64,000 nt of DNA from positions 248,001 to 312,000 of the forward strand of contig NZ_FUZI01000004.1 in assembly GCF_900166965.1 (NCBI RefSeq), read 5' to 3'. Both the position numbers and the translations under genes were made by a program. Origin of the DNA: Photobacterium piscicola (lineage in GTDB: Bacteria; Pseudomonadota; Gammaproteobacteria; Enterobacterales; Vibrionaceae). Below are positions 1 through 9,244 of this stretch, one piece after another (within the stretch, counting starts at the first letter, position 1; the number at the start of each line of letters is the position of its first letter). The notes beneath the pieces were generated by a model, which worked only from the letters and a program-made list of their open reading frames with translations, searched no databases and had not been told where the DNA came from.

Positions 1-273
1 GCCATCTTGCTGCCAAATCAAATTCGTTGGTAATTGGTATTCACCCGCTTTAACCTTACGATATTGCATTTCAAAATGACTAAGAATTGGCATTTTATCG
101 GCGTCATCAACCATGACAACCGCAGCTTCATCACCACCACCATTGATTAAAACTGGCAGCCATATTTCTGGCTCCATTGGCTTTGGGTTAGCATTCGCAG
201 CAAATAAAGCACCTTCAATAAAAGCCGCTGACATCCCTTGCCAATGTGATGGTAACGTCATTAATGTATTCAT
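1..273 (-). CDS. UPF0149/YecA-like protein, N-terminal part (cut by window start)
   Basis: The reading frame opens at an ATG at 273 and stays open for 91 codons to the window edge, so only the N-terminal part is present. The text around residues 18-43 (EGALFAANANPKP, then EIWLPVL) resembles the helical start of UPF0149/YecA-YgfB proteins, small cytoplasmic proteins of unclear role, some with a C-terminal SEC-C metal-binding tail. That tail would lie outside the window. A GTAGGAC-type ribosome site lies just upstream. Family assignment is from memory of the motif only. Confidence 0.6.
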   Translation of the reverse strand, partial: MNTLMTLPSHWQGMSAAFIEGALFAANANPKPMEPEIWLPVLINGGGDEAAVVMVDDADKMPILSHFEMQYRKVKAGEYQLPTNLIWQQDG

Positions 274-440
274 TCGATGTCCTACAGGTTAATTCTTTTG
301 ATTCACTTTACCGCTATTATACGTCGAATATGCATGGCAATAGCCATAACGACACCATTAATCGCCGTTAATCGCTAAAATTTGATAAAGTTAAAAGCAA
401 ATTAAATAAAAATACGTTATTTATAGCCCTCGACTTATAT

Positions 441-1133
441 ATGATGGATACACTTATGTCACCCCGTTCACTGAATGCGATTATTGCTGGAGCCAGCGGC
501 TTAGTCGGTACTGAGCTATTACATCAATTACTCGACCACCCACGTTTTGATCATATCTACGCTTTAGCTCGTCGACCATTACCTTTTCATAGTAAGAAAT
601 TACACCAAATTATAGACAGTCAATTACGTATTATTGCTTGGGAGAATGATCAACCCGTACCTGAATATGGTTTTATCTGTTTAGGAACAACCAAAAAAAA
701 GGCGGGCACAAAACAAGAGCTTGAAGCGATTGACGTTGATTTAGTTAAAAATGTCGCTATTACGATGAAAAATTTGGGTGTAAAGCACCTTTTCGTGGTA
801 TCCAGCTTAGGCGCCTCTAAATACTCCCCTTCTCATTATTTACGCTGTAAAGGGAAGATGGAACAAGCATTAACCACTTTAGCATTTGAACATTGTGTCT
901 TTGTTCGTCCAGGTCCACTTAAAGGCGAACGAAATCAACCCCGCCAAGATGAATTAGTTATTCAACGTATTTTTGATGTTATTCATCCATTAATGGTTGG
1001 CCCACTGCAACACTACCTGCCTATTCCTGCCGAAGATGTCGCAACCAGTATGCTAAAACTAGCCATCACATGTGATAAGCACCAATTACGACCAACCACA
1101 ATTATTTCAGGCTATCATCTACAATCAAAGTAA
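441..1133 (+). CDS. NAD(P)-binding Rossmann protein, HTATIP2-like
   Basis: A 230-residue atypical short-chain dehydrogenase-like protein. The nucleotide-binding loop GASGLVG is at residues 17-23, followed by a segment rich in basic residues (ARRPLP), as in the HTATIP2/NAD(P)H-binding family. A YLRCK segment around residue 132 may be the Tyr-x3-Lys pair. The substrate is unknown. The called start has no clear Shine-Dalgarno site. ATG codons at 444 and 456 are alternatives, and 456 with GATGGA upstream is slightly better placed. The gene runs in the same direction as dusC, 76 nt upstream of it. Confidence 0.75.
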   Translation: MMDTLMSPRSLNAIIAGASGLVGTELLHQLLDHPRFDHIYALARRPLPFHSKKLHQIIDSQLRIIAWENDQPVPEYGFICLGTTKKKAGTKQELEAIDVDLVKNVAITMKNLGVKHLFVVSSLGASKYSPSHYLRCKGKMEQALTTLAFEHCVFVRPGPLKGERNQPRQDELVIQRIFDVIHPLMVGPLQHYLPIPAEDVATSMLKLAITCDKHQLRPTTIISGYHLQSK

Positions 1134-1209
1134 AAACAAAGATGACAAATTAGCCAACTCGCACTAGACTCTTGCCCCTTAGCTATTTACCAGTAGAGCA
1201 AACACCCCT

Positions 1210-2166
1210 ATGCGAGTTATTTTAGGCCCGATGGAAGGCGTATTAGATCATCTAATGCGTGAGATGCTAACCGAGATTAATGACTATGATCTTTGCGTAA
1301 CTGAATTTGTACGTATCATTGATAGCCTACAACCCAATAGTGTTTTCTATCGTTTATGTCCTGAATTACATCAAGGCGGTAAAACACGCTCTGGTACACC
1401 AGTTCGTGTTCAACTATTAGGTCAAGATCCACAATGGATGGCTGAAAATGCTCACCGTGCGTGTAACCTTGGTTCTGCTGGCATCGATATTAACTTTGGT
1501 TGCCCAGCCAAAGCAGTAAATAAAAGCCGTGGTGGTGCGGTATTACTAAAAGAACCTGAGTTAATCTATCAGATAGTAAAAGCCACTCGTGCCGCGGTTA
1601 ATCCAACCAAACCTGTAACCGCTAAGGTACGTTTAGGTTGGGATGATCCGCAACAATGCTTTGAGATTGCCGACGCAATTGCGCAGGCTGGCGCTGATGA
1701 AATGGTTATTCATGCTCGAACAAAAGATGATGGTTATAAAGCAGACACCATCAAATGGGATTACATTCGTCAACTTCGCCAGCATGTTACATTACCGATT
1801 ATTGCCAATGGCGAAGTCTGGAGCCATGCTGATGGCCAGGCATGTTTAGCCGCAACCCATACTGATGCATTAATGGTTTGCCGTGGTGCATTAAACTTAC
1901 CCAATTTAGGTAATGTGGTTAAATATAACCAAGCCCCGATGACATGGGAACAAGTGTTAGCCTTATTATTAACCTACTCGCAATTTGAAATCAAAGGCGA
2001 TAAAGGCTTATATTACCCCAACCGTGTTAAACAATGGTTTGCTTATTTACGTCATCAATATCCACAAGCGAAATTATTATTTACTGATATTCGTTGTCTC
2101 AATAAAGCAGCGCCAATTATTGAACGATTAGAACTTGCACAACAACAATTGTCGTTAACCGCTTAA
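1210..2166 (+). CDS. dusC: tRNA-dihydrouridine(16) synthase DusC
   Basis: A flavoenzyme that reduces uridine 16 in the tRNA D-loop using NADPH. At 318 residues it is the usual DusC length. The N-terminus (MRVILGPMEGVLD) is the TIM-barrel start of the family. The catalytic cysteine is C98 in GCPAKAVNKSRGGA, the same position as in E. coli DusC. FMN-contact motifs follow (VTAKVRLGWDD, VIHARTK, IANGEVWS). The C-terminal helical domain (residues 240-318) is complete. DusC rather than DusA/DusB is preferred because of the N-terminal sequence and length. Confidence 0.93.
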   Translation: MRVILGPMEGVLDHLMREMLTEINDYDLCVTEFVRIIDSLQPNSVFYRLCPELHQGGKTRSGTPVRVQLLGQDPQWMAENAHRACNLGSAGIDINFGCPAKAVNKSRGGAVLLKEPELIYQIVKATRAAVNPTKPVTAKVRLGWDDPQQCFEIADAIAQAGADEMVIHARTKDDGYKADTIKWDYIRQLRQHVTLPIIANGEVWSHADGQACLAATHTDALMVCRGALNLPNLGNVVKYNQAPMTWEQVLALLLTYSQFEIKGDKGLYYPNRVKQWFAYLRHQYPQAKLLFTDIRCLNKAAPIIERLELAQQQLSLTA

Positions 2167-2312
2167 AAAATATATCTAATCATAGCGTTAGATATATTCA
2201 CGGCTATCACTCGCTGGCTCATCAATATATTCTTGTTAAGAAAAATACCACTAACGTATGTTTTTGAGCCATTATTTAATCAGCGACTCCCCACAAAAGT
2301 AAAGGATTGATA

Positions 2313-3179
2313 ATGCGTTGGAAGAATTCTCGCCAAAGCTCAAACATTGAAGATCGACGTGGCGATAGCCCTGCTCAAGCTGGTCTACCAGCGGCAGGAT
2401 TATTGCGTTTAGTTCCCTTACTGATGCGCAGTAAAATAGGTCGAATCATTTTAGTCATCGGCGGCTTATTTTTAGCTTTTCAATATTTCACTGGTGGCGG
2501 TTCCTCCCTTGGTCTACAACAATCTCACACACCGAAGAAAGCCGCACTACAATCAAATGATGAGAATAAGCAATTTGTCGCCGCTATTCTTGGTACCACA
2601 GAAAGTGTTTGGGACAAGCAACTATCGGGGAAATATCAACCACCAACACTAGTGCTGTATAACAATGTTACTCGCACAGGTTGTGGCACAGGTTCAGCAC
2701 AAACGGGTCCCTTTTATTGCCCTGCAGATCAAAAAATCTATCTTGATCTTGGCTTTATTAAAGAGCTTAATAAATTAGGCGCACCAGGTGATTTTGCCTT
2801 TGCATATGTTATCGCTCATGAAGTTGGTCACCATGTTCAAAAGTTACTTGGTACGAGTGATAAAGTGCATCAACTACAACAGCGAAGCGATAAAATCACC
2901 GCCAATAAACTCAGTGTAAAGTTAGAGCTTCAAGCCGACTGCTACGCTGGTGTTTGGGGTCACTATGTCAATCAACAAGGCATGCTTGATGCGGGTGATA
3001 TAGAAGAAGGGATCAATGCTGCTAGTGCCGTTGGCGATGATCGTTTACAAAAATCAGCAGGACAAGCTGTACAGCCAGATGCCTTTACCCATGGCAGTTC
3101 ACAACAGCGTATTTCATGGTTTAAAAAAGGTTTTAAATCAGGCGATCCAAAAGTCTGTAATACTTTTGCTCGTCCATAA
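2313..3179 (+). CDS. ypfJ: YpfJ-family neutral zinc metallopeptidase
   Basis: A putative membrane-anchored zinc protease of 288 residues. A hydrophobic segment at residues 43-60 is the likely single membrane anchor, preceded by a short cytoplasmic tail rich in charged residues. The catalytic HExxH is HEVGH at 169-173, with a later ELQADCYAG segment that probably supplies the third ligand. CGTG and YCPAD motifs are typical of YpfJ proteins. The ATG at 2313 is chosen over an in-frame TTG at 2307 because AAAGGA at 2301-2306 is well spaced for it. The substrate is unknown. Confidence 0.88.
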   Translation: MRWKNSRQSSNIEDRRGDSPAQAGLPAAGLLRLVPLLMRSKIGRIILVIGGLFLAFQYFTGGGSSLGLQQSHTPKKAALQSNDENKQFVAAILGTTESVWDKQLSGKYQPPTLVLYNNVTRTGCGTGSAQTGPFYCPADQKIYLDLGFIKELNKLGAPGDFAFAYVIAHEVGHHVQKLLGTSDKVHQLQQRSDKITANKLSVKLELQADCYAGVWGHYVNQQGMLDAGDIEEGINAASAVGDDRLQKSAGQAVQPDAFTHGSSQQRISWFKKGFKSGDPKVCNTFARP

Positions 3180-3204
3180 TTTGCACTAAGAGTGTAATCA
3201 AATT

Positions 3205-3245
3205 AAAAATGCCCTCGAAACGGTCAGTGACGAGGGCATTTTTTA
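3205..3245. terminator. Bidirectional terminator between ypfJ and ycgN
   Basis: ATGCCCTCG and CGAGGGCAT form a 9-bp stem with a 13-nt loop, flanked by A-run and T-run, between two convergent genes. Confidence 0.88.
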
Positions 3246-3269
3246 TTAAATCAACAAACAATTAGCGGC

Positions 3270-3713
3270 TTATTCACTAATACGATTAGGATGATTTAGG
3301 ATGTGATCTTCCCAATCAATCACGTCAATTTCATACACGATTTTATTGCGCACAGATTCATCTGCAGCATGCATTGCTTCTTTAGAACCCGTGATCAATG
3401 GGTGCCACTCAGGTAAAGGTTTACCCTCAGCAAGCAAACGATAAGCACATGTTTCAGGTAGCCATACAAACTCATCAATGCGCTCACGAGTTAATTTAAG
3501 ACACTCTTCGCCTGACTCAAATCGGTTTGCGTAATCTTTACATGAACATGTTTGATTATCGAGCAGACTACACGCGACATTGGTGTAATAAATATCATCG
3601 GTATCATCATCAATTAACTTATGTAGACAACATTTACCGCAGCCATCACAAAGTGATTCCCACTCTTGATCTGTCATTGTCGCTAAGTCTTTCTGTTGCC
3701 AAAAATGGGTCAT
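3270..3713 (-). CDS. ycgN: YcgN/UPF0260 cysteine-cluster protein
   Basis: A 147-residue protein of the UPF0260 family, closely matching E. coli YcgN along its length: [12 protein letters not shown] at 22-33, an internal NVACSLLD segment, [20 protein letters not shown], and WEDHILN near the end. The clustered cysteines suggest binding of a metal or an iron-sulfur cluster, but no reaction is established. The frame extends upstream to 3749; the ATG at 3713 is preferred because conserved sequence begins there. It is convergent with ypfJ. Confidence 0.9.
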   Translation of the reverse strand: MTHFWQQKDLATMTDQEWESLCDGCGKCCLHKLIDDDTDDIYYTNVACSLLDNQTCSCKDYANRFESGEECLKLTRERIDEFVWLPETCAYRLLAEGKPLPEWHPLITGSKEAMHAADESVRNKIVYEIDVIDWEDHILNHPNRISE

Positions 3714-4002
3714 GATACTTACACCAGTATTGTTATTTGTGTCGTTCAATACGCCACAATAATGAATGAGCTTATCAAAAAATAAAGCAGGCGGTTTTTA
3801 TAGCGATCAATACGGTAAACTGCAAATTAAAAATACCTATTAATCACCAATACCGACAGAAATAATAGCTATTATCATTTAGCGTAGGAATAAATTACCA
3901 ACCTGTAAATAATCGAGATCGATAAAATCACCAAGTCATTTGGCTTTTAGGATTAACAATGGTAATTTGCGCAACCAATTTGTAAAGCAGAAAGAGATAA
4001 AT

Positions 4003-4257
4003 ATGATGGAATGTCGTTTGGGTTGTGGAGCATGCTGTATTGCTCCGAGTATATCATCTTCGATTCCAGGAATGCTGAATGGTAAACCTGCGGGGGTACG
4101 TTGCGTGCAGTTAAATGAAAACAATTTATGCAAACTCTTTGGTCACCCAGAACGCCCAGCGGTGTGTCATAATTTTAAAGCTTGCTCTGATATTTGTGGT
4201 AATACCAACGAGCAAGCCTTAACAATTATTACCGAGCTTGAGCAAATAACCGAATGA
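4003..4257 (+). CDS. YkgJ-family cysteine-cluster protein
   Basis: A small 84-residue protein with the pattern CRLGCGACC at its start, then KPAGVRC, LCKLFG and RPAVCHNF. These are the hallmarks of the YkgJ family of putative zinc or iron-chelating proteins. The function is unknown. The start at 4003 has AAAGAGAT upstream. The open frame before it has no good start and lacks conserved residues. It follows the related cysteine-cluster gene ycgN, transcribed divergently, so two unrelated-length cysteine-cluster proteins sit side by side. Confidence 0.82.
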   Translation: MMECRLGCGACCIAPSISSSIPGMLNGKPAGVRCVQLNENNLCKLFGHPERPAVCHNFKACSDICGNTNEQALTIITELEQITE

Positions 4258-4287
4258 TTATTGCTGCTTGCTTACTGAAGAATAATG

Positions 4288-4533
4288 CTATTCTTTGGCC
4301 CCGCCAGTCAGAATACGTAATGCATTTTTAGCATTTTCTACCACTTGATGGCCAGAATATGTCAAATATCCTCCATCCTCTTCAGTCACTAATCCTTTCG
4401 CATACAAACGTTGCGCTGCAGAGATAACAGTAGGACTTGCATCGCTATGAACCTTAATACCTTCCATATTGCTGTGCATAGGGAATTTTACCAGCAGATT
4501 CATTTCATCAACGATATCGGGAGTGTACAGCAT
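4288..4533 (-). CDS. TIGR02647 family protein
   Basis: An 81-residue conserved hypothetical protein. The sequence beginning MLYTPDIVDEMNLLVKF and ending in an ENAKNALRILTG segment matches my recollection of TIGR02647, a family of small gammaproteobacterial proteins with a winged-helix-like profile (AAQRLYAKGLVTEEDGGYLT). A DNA-binding role is possible but unproven. The start at 4533 is supported by AAGAGGT at 4538-4544. It is convergent with the YkgJ-like gene, 30 nt apart. Confidence 0.8.
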   Translation of the reverse strand: MLYTPDIVDEMNLLVKFPMHSNMEGIKVHSDASPTVISAAQRLYAKGLVTEEDGGYLTYSGHQVVENAKNALRILTGGAKE

Positions 4534-4736
4534 AGTCACCTCTTAATATGGAAAATCCCAGTGGGATAAATAATCTATTATTAATATTAGCGTTTGTTGG
4601 TAAGAAAACTAGGTGCAGAGATCAATATCTGAAGATCTTTCTCTACCAAGATGAGATCCACGTCAAAAAATTGAACATCTATCAGTCATTAAGTTTCAGC
4701 GTTGTATGAAAAACGACCTAAGTTATTGAGAGATAT

Positions 4737-4797
4737 AAAAAAGCCGCTTCACAAAATCATCATAATATATGAAACAATTTGCTATTAGCGGCTTTTT
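4737..4797 (-). terminator. Probable terminator after the Tim44-like gene
   Basis: AAAAAGCCGCT and AGCGGCTTTTT pair as 11-bp arms around a long (38-nt) loop, ending in a T-run in the leftward direction, 19 nt after the stop at 4816. The long loop lowers confidence. Confidence 0.6.
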
Positions 4798-4815
4798 GAC
4801 TGTTCTTTGTCGCGA

Positions 4816-5688
4816 TTATGCTTGAATACCAACAATTAACCATGGTGCATTAGGTTTGCGTAAATCACGCTCTAAATGCCATACATCATTAATATCTTCT
4901 TCTACACCTTCAACGCTATCTTTATAACGGCCACTGAACTTAATACTTAACTGAGCCATATTTGCATCATGATCAGCACGTACAAGTTCTGCATCAACGT
5001 ACATCACTTCTGTATGTTGTTCTTCAGACAGCTTTGCACGCTCAGCAGTTAAATCCACTAATAAAGCGGGAGACACGTACTCACGAATTTTTTCTAATTC
5101 GTTATGATTCCATGCGCCTTGAATAATACGATAATGATCACGCGAACCATTTAGGAATGCATTCATATTAAAGTTTGGCGGTAAGTTAAACGGCACATCG
5201 CTATCTGTTGATTCAAAACCAGATGATTGTTGTTGTGCTGCACCTTGGCGGAATTGTTGCTGTTGTTGACGTTGCTGTTGAGGCTGACGAGGAGAATTTC
5301 CAGCATAAGACTCACGGTGCCCCATCGGTGTACCTTTATTCGCACGCATTGCTTTAAATAGTTTAAACAATACAAAAGCAATCACACCGATAATAAGAAT
5401 ATCCATAAACTGGATACCATCAAATGCGCCACCAAAGAAAGCGGCTAACAAACCACCAGCAAGAAGACCACCTAACAAACCACCCATTAGGCCTTTTTTC
5501 GCCGATGATGCTGCGGTTGGATTTTGTTTACGAATAGTGTCAGTCTGTTGCGGTTGCTGCTTACGAACCGGAGCGGTTTTAAAGCTTTTACCAAATGACT
5601 TACCACCACCGAATCTTTTTGCTTCTGCATGTGATGCTGTAAACGATACAGCCACAATAAGAGCAAATACGGTAAAAAAGCGTTTCAT
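4816..5688 (-). CDS. Tim44-like domain protein, exported or membrane-anchored
   Basis: A 290-residue protein. A signal peptide at residues 1-23 ends in HAEA. It is followed by a K/G-rich region, a glycine/leucine-rich segment (about 65-90) and a hydrophobic span (about 95-112), then a low-complexity glutamine stretch (about 135-160, including QQQRQQQQQ). The C-terminal 120 residues match the Tim44/MRPL45-like fold found in bacterial Tim44-domain proteins. The role in bacteria is not established. The ATG at 5688 is chosen because it begins the signal peptide; an upstream extension to 5724 lacks support. The glutamine tract is a possible site of length variation. Confidence 0.82.
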   Translation of the reverse strand: MKRFFTVFALIVAVSFTASHAEAKRFGGGKSFGKSFKTAPVRKQQPQQTDTIRKQNPTAASSAKKGLMGGLLGGLLAGGLLAAFFGGAFDGIQFMDILIIGVIAFVLFKLFKAMRANKGTPMGHRESYAGNSPRQPQQQRQQQQQFRQGAAQQQSSGFESTDSDVPFNLPPNFNMNAFLNGSRDHYRIIQGAWNHNELEKIREYVSPALLVDLTAERAKLSEEQHTEVMYVDAELVRADHDANMAQLSIKFSGRYKDSVEGVEEDINDVWHLERDLRKPNAPWLIVGIQA

Positions 5689-6097
5689 AATAATCGATAT
5701 ACCTTCGTCATTAACTCTAAGCATCGTAGCTATTCGCTACAAAATGTCAATTTAATCACTCATTAAAATTGTTACTAACGTTTAACATCTATTACGCATA
5801 TTTCAAATAATAAATTAAACGCAGAATAATCAGACATCTAACACTAATAATACAGGCATCATTTTACGTATTTTTTTATATAATTAAACATAAAGCCATT
5901 TAATGCGCATAGTTATGCGTAATAAATTGAACTAATACAACCTAAAAGGTGAAAATTCCAATATCATTCCATATATTATCCGCAGTAAACGTTTATTATT
6001 ATATACTGTTTTTTATGTCATCAACGAAAGTTAACAATATCTGTTCAACAATGTTACTTTCATTAATTATTATGATCTTTTCTCAATGGAGCTAGCT
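5689..6097. other. AT-rich divergent intergenic region
   Basis: 409 bases between the leftward Tim44-like gene and the rightward TM2 gene, so it must hold both promoters. I see no convincing hairpin, small gene or known operator. A palindromic AGTAAACGTTTATT near 5983 resembles a PurR box but lacks its conserved GC steps. Confidence 0.5.
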
Positions 6098-6502
6098 ATG
6101 CAAGAGAACAATACACATAGTAAATTTGTGGGTTATCTATTGTGGATTTTTGGTTTTACAGGTGCTCACCGTTTTTATTATGGTAAACCAGTAACAGGTA
6201 CCATTTGGTTTTTAACACTCGGTTTGTTTGGCATTGGCTGGTTAATCGATTTATTTTTAATCCCGTCAATGAACCGTGAATCTGATTTACGCTTCGCCGG
6301 CGGTGAAATTGATTATAATATTGCGTGGCTACTATTAACCTTCCTTGGTGTATTTGGTGTTCATCGCATGTACATGGGTAAATGGTTAACTGGTATTCTC
6401 TATCTATGTACTTTTGGCTTTTTCCTCATCGGTATTTTAATCGATTTTTGGACGCTAAATGATCAAGTGTCGCTTGAAAATATCAAAAAACAAAAAGCAT
6501 AG
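6098..6502 (+). CDS. Protein with two tandem TM2 domains
   Basis: A 134-residue integral membrane protein made of two TM2 units: about residues 9-56 (GYLLWIFGFTGAHRFYYGK with a following pair of membrane helices) and about 67-120 (LLLTFLGVFGVHRMYMGK plus helices). Each unit carries the family GxHRxYxGK signature, so the gene looks like an internal duplication. Most bacterial TM2 proteins carry one unit. The function is unknown. The ATG at 6098 is preferred because GGAG is 6 nt upstream; an ATG at 6086 adds four residues. Confidence 0.87.
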   Translation: MQENNTHSKFVGYLLWIFGFTGAHRFYYGKPVTGTIWFLTLGLFGIGWLIDLFLIPSMNRESDLRFAGGEIDYNIAWLLLTFLGVFGVHRMYMGKWLTGILYLCTFGFFLIGILIDFWTLNDQVSLENIKKQKA

Positions 6503-6699
6503 TATTTATATTTGATGACTCATATTGTGGCATTATATGCACCGCTTATTACAGCCGCATCAATGCCGCAATACTTACATTATGTGAAATTTATAATTTC
6601 CATAATGGTTCAAAATAACAATTATTAGAATAATTAAAAAAGCAGTCTATCACTAGGCTAATTACGACAACTGCAAACATATTTAAAGAGTATAATTCC

Positions 6700-7296
6700 A
6701 TGGCAAGAAGAAATGACCACACCCGCGAAGAATTGGTAAGTATGACTCTTGAGCAAGTAAAAAACTTTCTCGATGAGCACCCACACCATGAACTGAGCTT
6801 ACGTAAAGTCGCGGCGATGATTGGCTATGTTCCAAGTACTTTAGTGAATGTGTTTGGTAACTATAATCTATTACTCCTTCATGCCGTAGCTCAAACACTT
6901 GACGAATTATTCCAACAAGCAGAAATGTGTGTTCGCGACTCAACCTCTTCTCAAGAAGCACTGCGTAATCTTGCTTTCTGTTATCTTGATTTTGCTACCG
7001 CACACCCTTATCGCTGGCAGTTAATTTTCCAACATACCATGAATGGCGAAGATCTACCTGAATGGCAAACAGATCGTATTGATAATATGACGGGTATGCT
7101 TGAAGCGTTAATTGGCCAAATTAATGGTGAGATGAGCGATAAAGAAGTACTTGAAGCTAGTCGTGTTATCTGGGCTGGTGTTCACGGTATTACATTATTA
7201 ACTGTAGACGATAAATTATTCACCTCAACACCTGTTGATGGTAAAGCATTGATCAATAATTTATTAGATACCTACCTTAATTCATGGCATAAATAA
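6700..7296 (+). CDS. TetR/AcrR-family transcriptional regulator
   Basis: A 198-residue protein with an N-terminal helix-turn-helix (about residues 12-57: SLRKVAAMIGYVPSTLVNVFGNYNLLL, the typical TetR recognition region). The C-terminal ligand domain has a WQLIFQHTM segment and a late IWAGVHGIT segment, seen in the WHG-type TetR C-terminal family. It lies only 18 nt upstream of the MFS/acyltransferase fusion in the same direction, so it probably controls its own operon and that gene in response to a lipid-like or toxic ligand. That is inference from position. Confidence 0.88.
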   Translation: MARRNDHTREELVSMTLEQVKNFLDEHPHHELSLRKVAAMIGYVPSTLVNVFGNYNLLLLHAVAQTLDELFQQAEMCVRDSTSSQEALRNLAFCYLDFATAHPYRWQLIFQHTMNGEDLPEWQTDRIDNMTGMLEALIGQINGEMSDKEVLEASRVIWAGVHGITLLTVDDKLFTSTPVDGKALINNLLDTYLNSWHK

Positions 7297-7314
7297 TTTA
7301 ACGAGAACAACAGA

Positions 7315-9189
7315 ATGTCCCCTAAACCTCAGTCAAGCTTATTAACTAAACGACGGTTTTTACCTTATTTTCTAACACAGGCTTTAGGGGCATTTAATGA
7401 TAATGTTTATAAAAACATTCTATTGATTTTCATTGCTTATGCTTCAGTACACACACTTCCACTTAATGCTGATCTATTAATTAATTTAGCTGCGGGATTA
7501 TTTATTCTGCCCTTTTTCTTATTTTCAGCCTCAGCCGGTATTCTCGCTGATATTTATGATAAAGCGAAAATAATGCGAATAGTCAAACTGGCTGAAGTCA
7601 TTATTATGTGTTGTGCTGCCATTGCCTTTATTTACCAAAGTTATCTATCGCTATTATTTTTGTTGTTTTTGATGGGCACCCAGTCTGCATTTTTTGGCCC
7701 AGCTAAATATGCATTATTACCTCAACACCTTAAAAAAAGTGAATTAGTCTCTGGCAATGCACTGGTTGAAACCGGCACATTTCTGGCTATTTTACTTGGC
7801 ACTATTATCGCTGGTGTTATTGCTAACAGTGACAATAGCCGTTACATTGCGGCCATTAGTGTGATTCTGTTTGCTATTTTAGGTTATGTCACTTCGCTGG
7901 CGATTCCACCAGCACCACCCAGCCAACCTCATATCAAATTTCATTGGCGTCCATGGCAACAAACGCGTCATACCATGAAAATTGCCCAGCAAGATAAAAT
8001 CATATTTCAATGTATCATCGGTATTAGTTGGTTTTGGTTCCTTGGCGCGTGTTACTTAACCCAGTTCCCGAATTTTGCCAAATCCAATTTAGGTGGCCAA
8101 GCCTCTTCTGTTTCTTTCTTACTGACCTTATTTTCAATCGGTATCGCTATTGGTTCAATGTTATGTGATCGATTATCACACCACCGTATTGATCCCGGCA
8201 TCGTTCCTATCGGCTGTTTTGGCATCAGTCTGTTTGGTTTCGGGCTCTACGCCATGACCCCAAGTATTATTCCGGTTAGTGACTCTATCTTAACGTTTGT
8301 GGCACAACCCTCACTATGGCCTGTTTTTATCTCGCTATTGTTGCTCGGTGTCGCTGGCGGTATTTTTATTGTGCCGCTGTATACTTTAATGCAACAACGT
8401 GCCCAAGAAGATCAACGCGCTCAAATTATTGCAGCTAATAATATTTGGAATGCGGTATTTATGGTGATCAGTGCCATTACTGCCATTATTTGTTTATCAC
8501 TACTACACCTGTCTATTCCTCAATTTTTCTTATTATTATCAGGATTAAACGGCTTAGTCTTAGTATATATCTATTTTCAAGCCCCTGATTTTTTCTGGCG
8601 TTTCGTGGTATGGGTTGTCACTCACACCATGTACCGCGTTCAGCATCAAAATCTTAACAACCTTCCTCAACAGGGAGGTACATTGCTCGTTTGTAACCAT
8701 GTTAGCTATATGGATGCGTTATTATTAGCAGGCGCTTGTCCTCGCCCTATTCGCTTTCTAATGGACGAAAACATTTATAACTTGCCGCTTGTGAATACCT
8801 TTTGTCGTGCTTGCAAAGCGATTCCTGTTGATTCAAATGATAGAAAATCTGTCCGTACTGCATTTGCACTCGTTGCGTCTTATTTAGAGAATGGCGATAT
8901 TGTGTGTGTATTTCCAGAAGGACACTTAACGCAAGATGGTGAAATAGCCCCTTTCATGCGAGGCATCGATTTAATTATTAAGCGTTCAAGCGTTGCGGTG
9001 ATCCCTGTTGCTTTACAAGGATTATGGGGCAGTTATTTTAGTCGTGAAGGTGGACATGCCTTACTAAAATGGCCGAAACGGTTTTGGTCAAAGGTGACCA
9101 TTGTTGCTGGAGATTGTGTACATTCAGAAGCAACCAATAGCCAATTACTGCGTCAACAAGTCATCGAATTACGTGGTAATAAGCGCTAA
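7315..9189 (+). CDS. MFS transporter fused to a 1-acylglycerol-3-phosphate acyltransferase domain
   Basis: A 624-residue bifunctional membrane protein. Residues 1 to about 415 form a 12-helix major-facilitator domain (start FLPYFLTQALGAFNDNVYKN, as in LplT-type lysophospholipid flippases). Residues about 430-620 form a PlsC-type acyltransferase with catalytic NHVSYMD at 461-467 and substrate motif FPEGHL at about 533. The likely role is to import lysophospholipid or flip it inward and re-acylate it. In E. coli LplT and Aas are separate, and Aas also has an acyl-ACP synthetase domain, absent here. It is probably co-transcribed with the TetR gene. Exact substrate unproven. Confidence 0.88.
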   Translation: MSPKPQSSLLTKRRFLPYFLTQALGAFNDNVYKNILLIFIAYASVHTLPLNADLLINLAAGLFILPFFLFSASAGILADIYDKAKIMRIVKLAEVIIMCCAAIAFIYQSYLSLLFLLFLMGTQSAFFGPAKYALLPQHLKKSELVSGNALVETGTFLAILLGTIIAGVIANSDNSRYIAAISVILFAILGYVTSLAIPPAPPSQPHIKFHWRPWQQTRHTMKIAQQDKIIFQCIIGISWFWFLGACYLTQFPNFAKSNLGGQASSVSFLLTLFSIGIAIGSMLCDRLSHHRIDPGIVPIGCFGISLFGFGLYAMTPSIIPVSDSILTFVAQPSLWPVFISLLLLGVAGGIFIVPLYTLMQQRAQEDQRAQIIAANNIWNAVFMVISAITAIICLSLLHLSIPQFFLLLSGLNGLVLVYIYFQAPDFFWRFVVWVVTHTMYRVQHQNLNNLPQQGGTLLVCNHVSYMDALLLAGACPRPIRFLMDENIYNLPLVNTFCRACKAIPVDSNDRKSVRTAFALVASYLENGDIVCVFPEGHLTQDGEIAPFMRGIDLIIKRSSVAVIPVALQGLWGSYFSREGGHALLKWPKRFWSKVTIVAGDCVHSEATNSQLLRQQVIELRGNKR

Positions 9190-9192
9190 AAT

Positions 9193-9222
9193 AAAAAGGC
9201 GAAGCCATAATGCTTCGCCTTT
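9193..9222. terminator. Bidirectional terminator between the MFS/acyltransferase gene and menE
   Basis: AAAGGCGAAGC and GCTTCGCCTTT pair as 11-bp arms with a 6-nt loop between convergent genes. Confidence 0.9.
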
Positions 9223-9244
9223 ATACTCATATCTGTTTTTAGTT

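Noticed and set aside
2301..2312. TTG start of the ypfJ-like gene at 2307
   Set aside because: It overlaps the ribosome site; the ATG at 2313 is better spaced.
5977..5994. PurR-like palindrome upstream of the TM2 gene
   Set aside because: Lacks the conserved GC steps (reads AGTAAACGTTTATT), and the gene has no link to purines.
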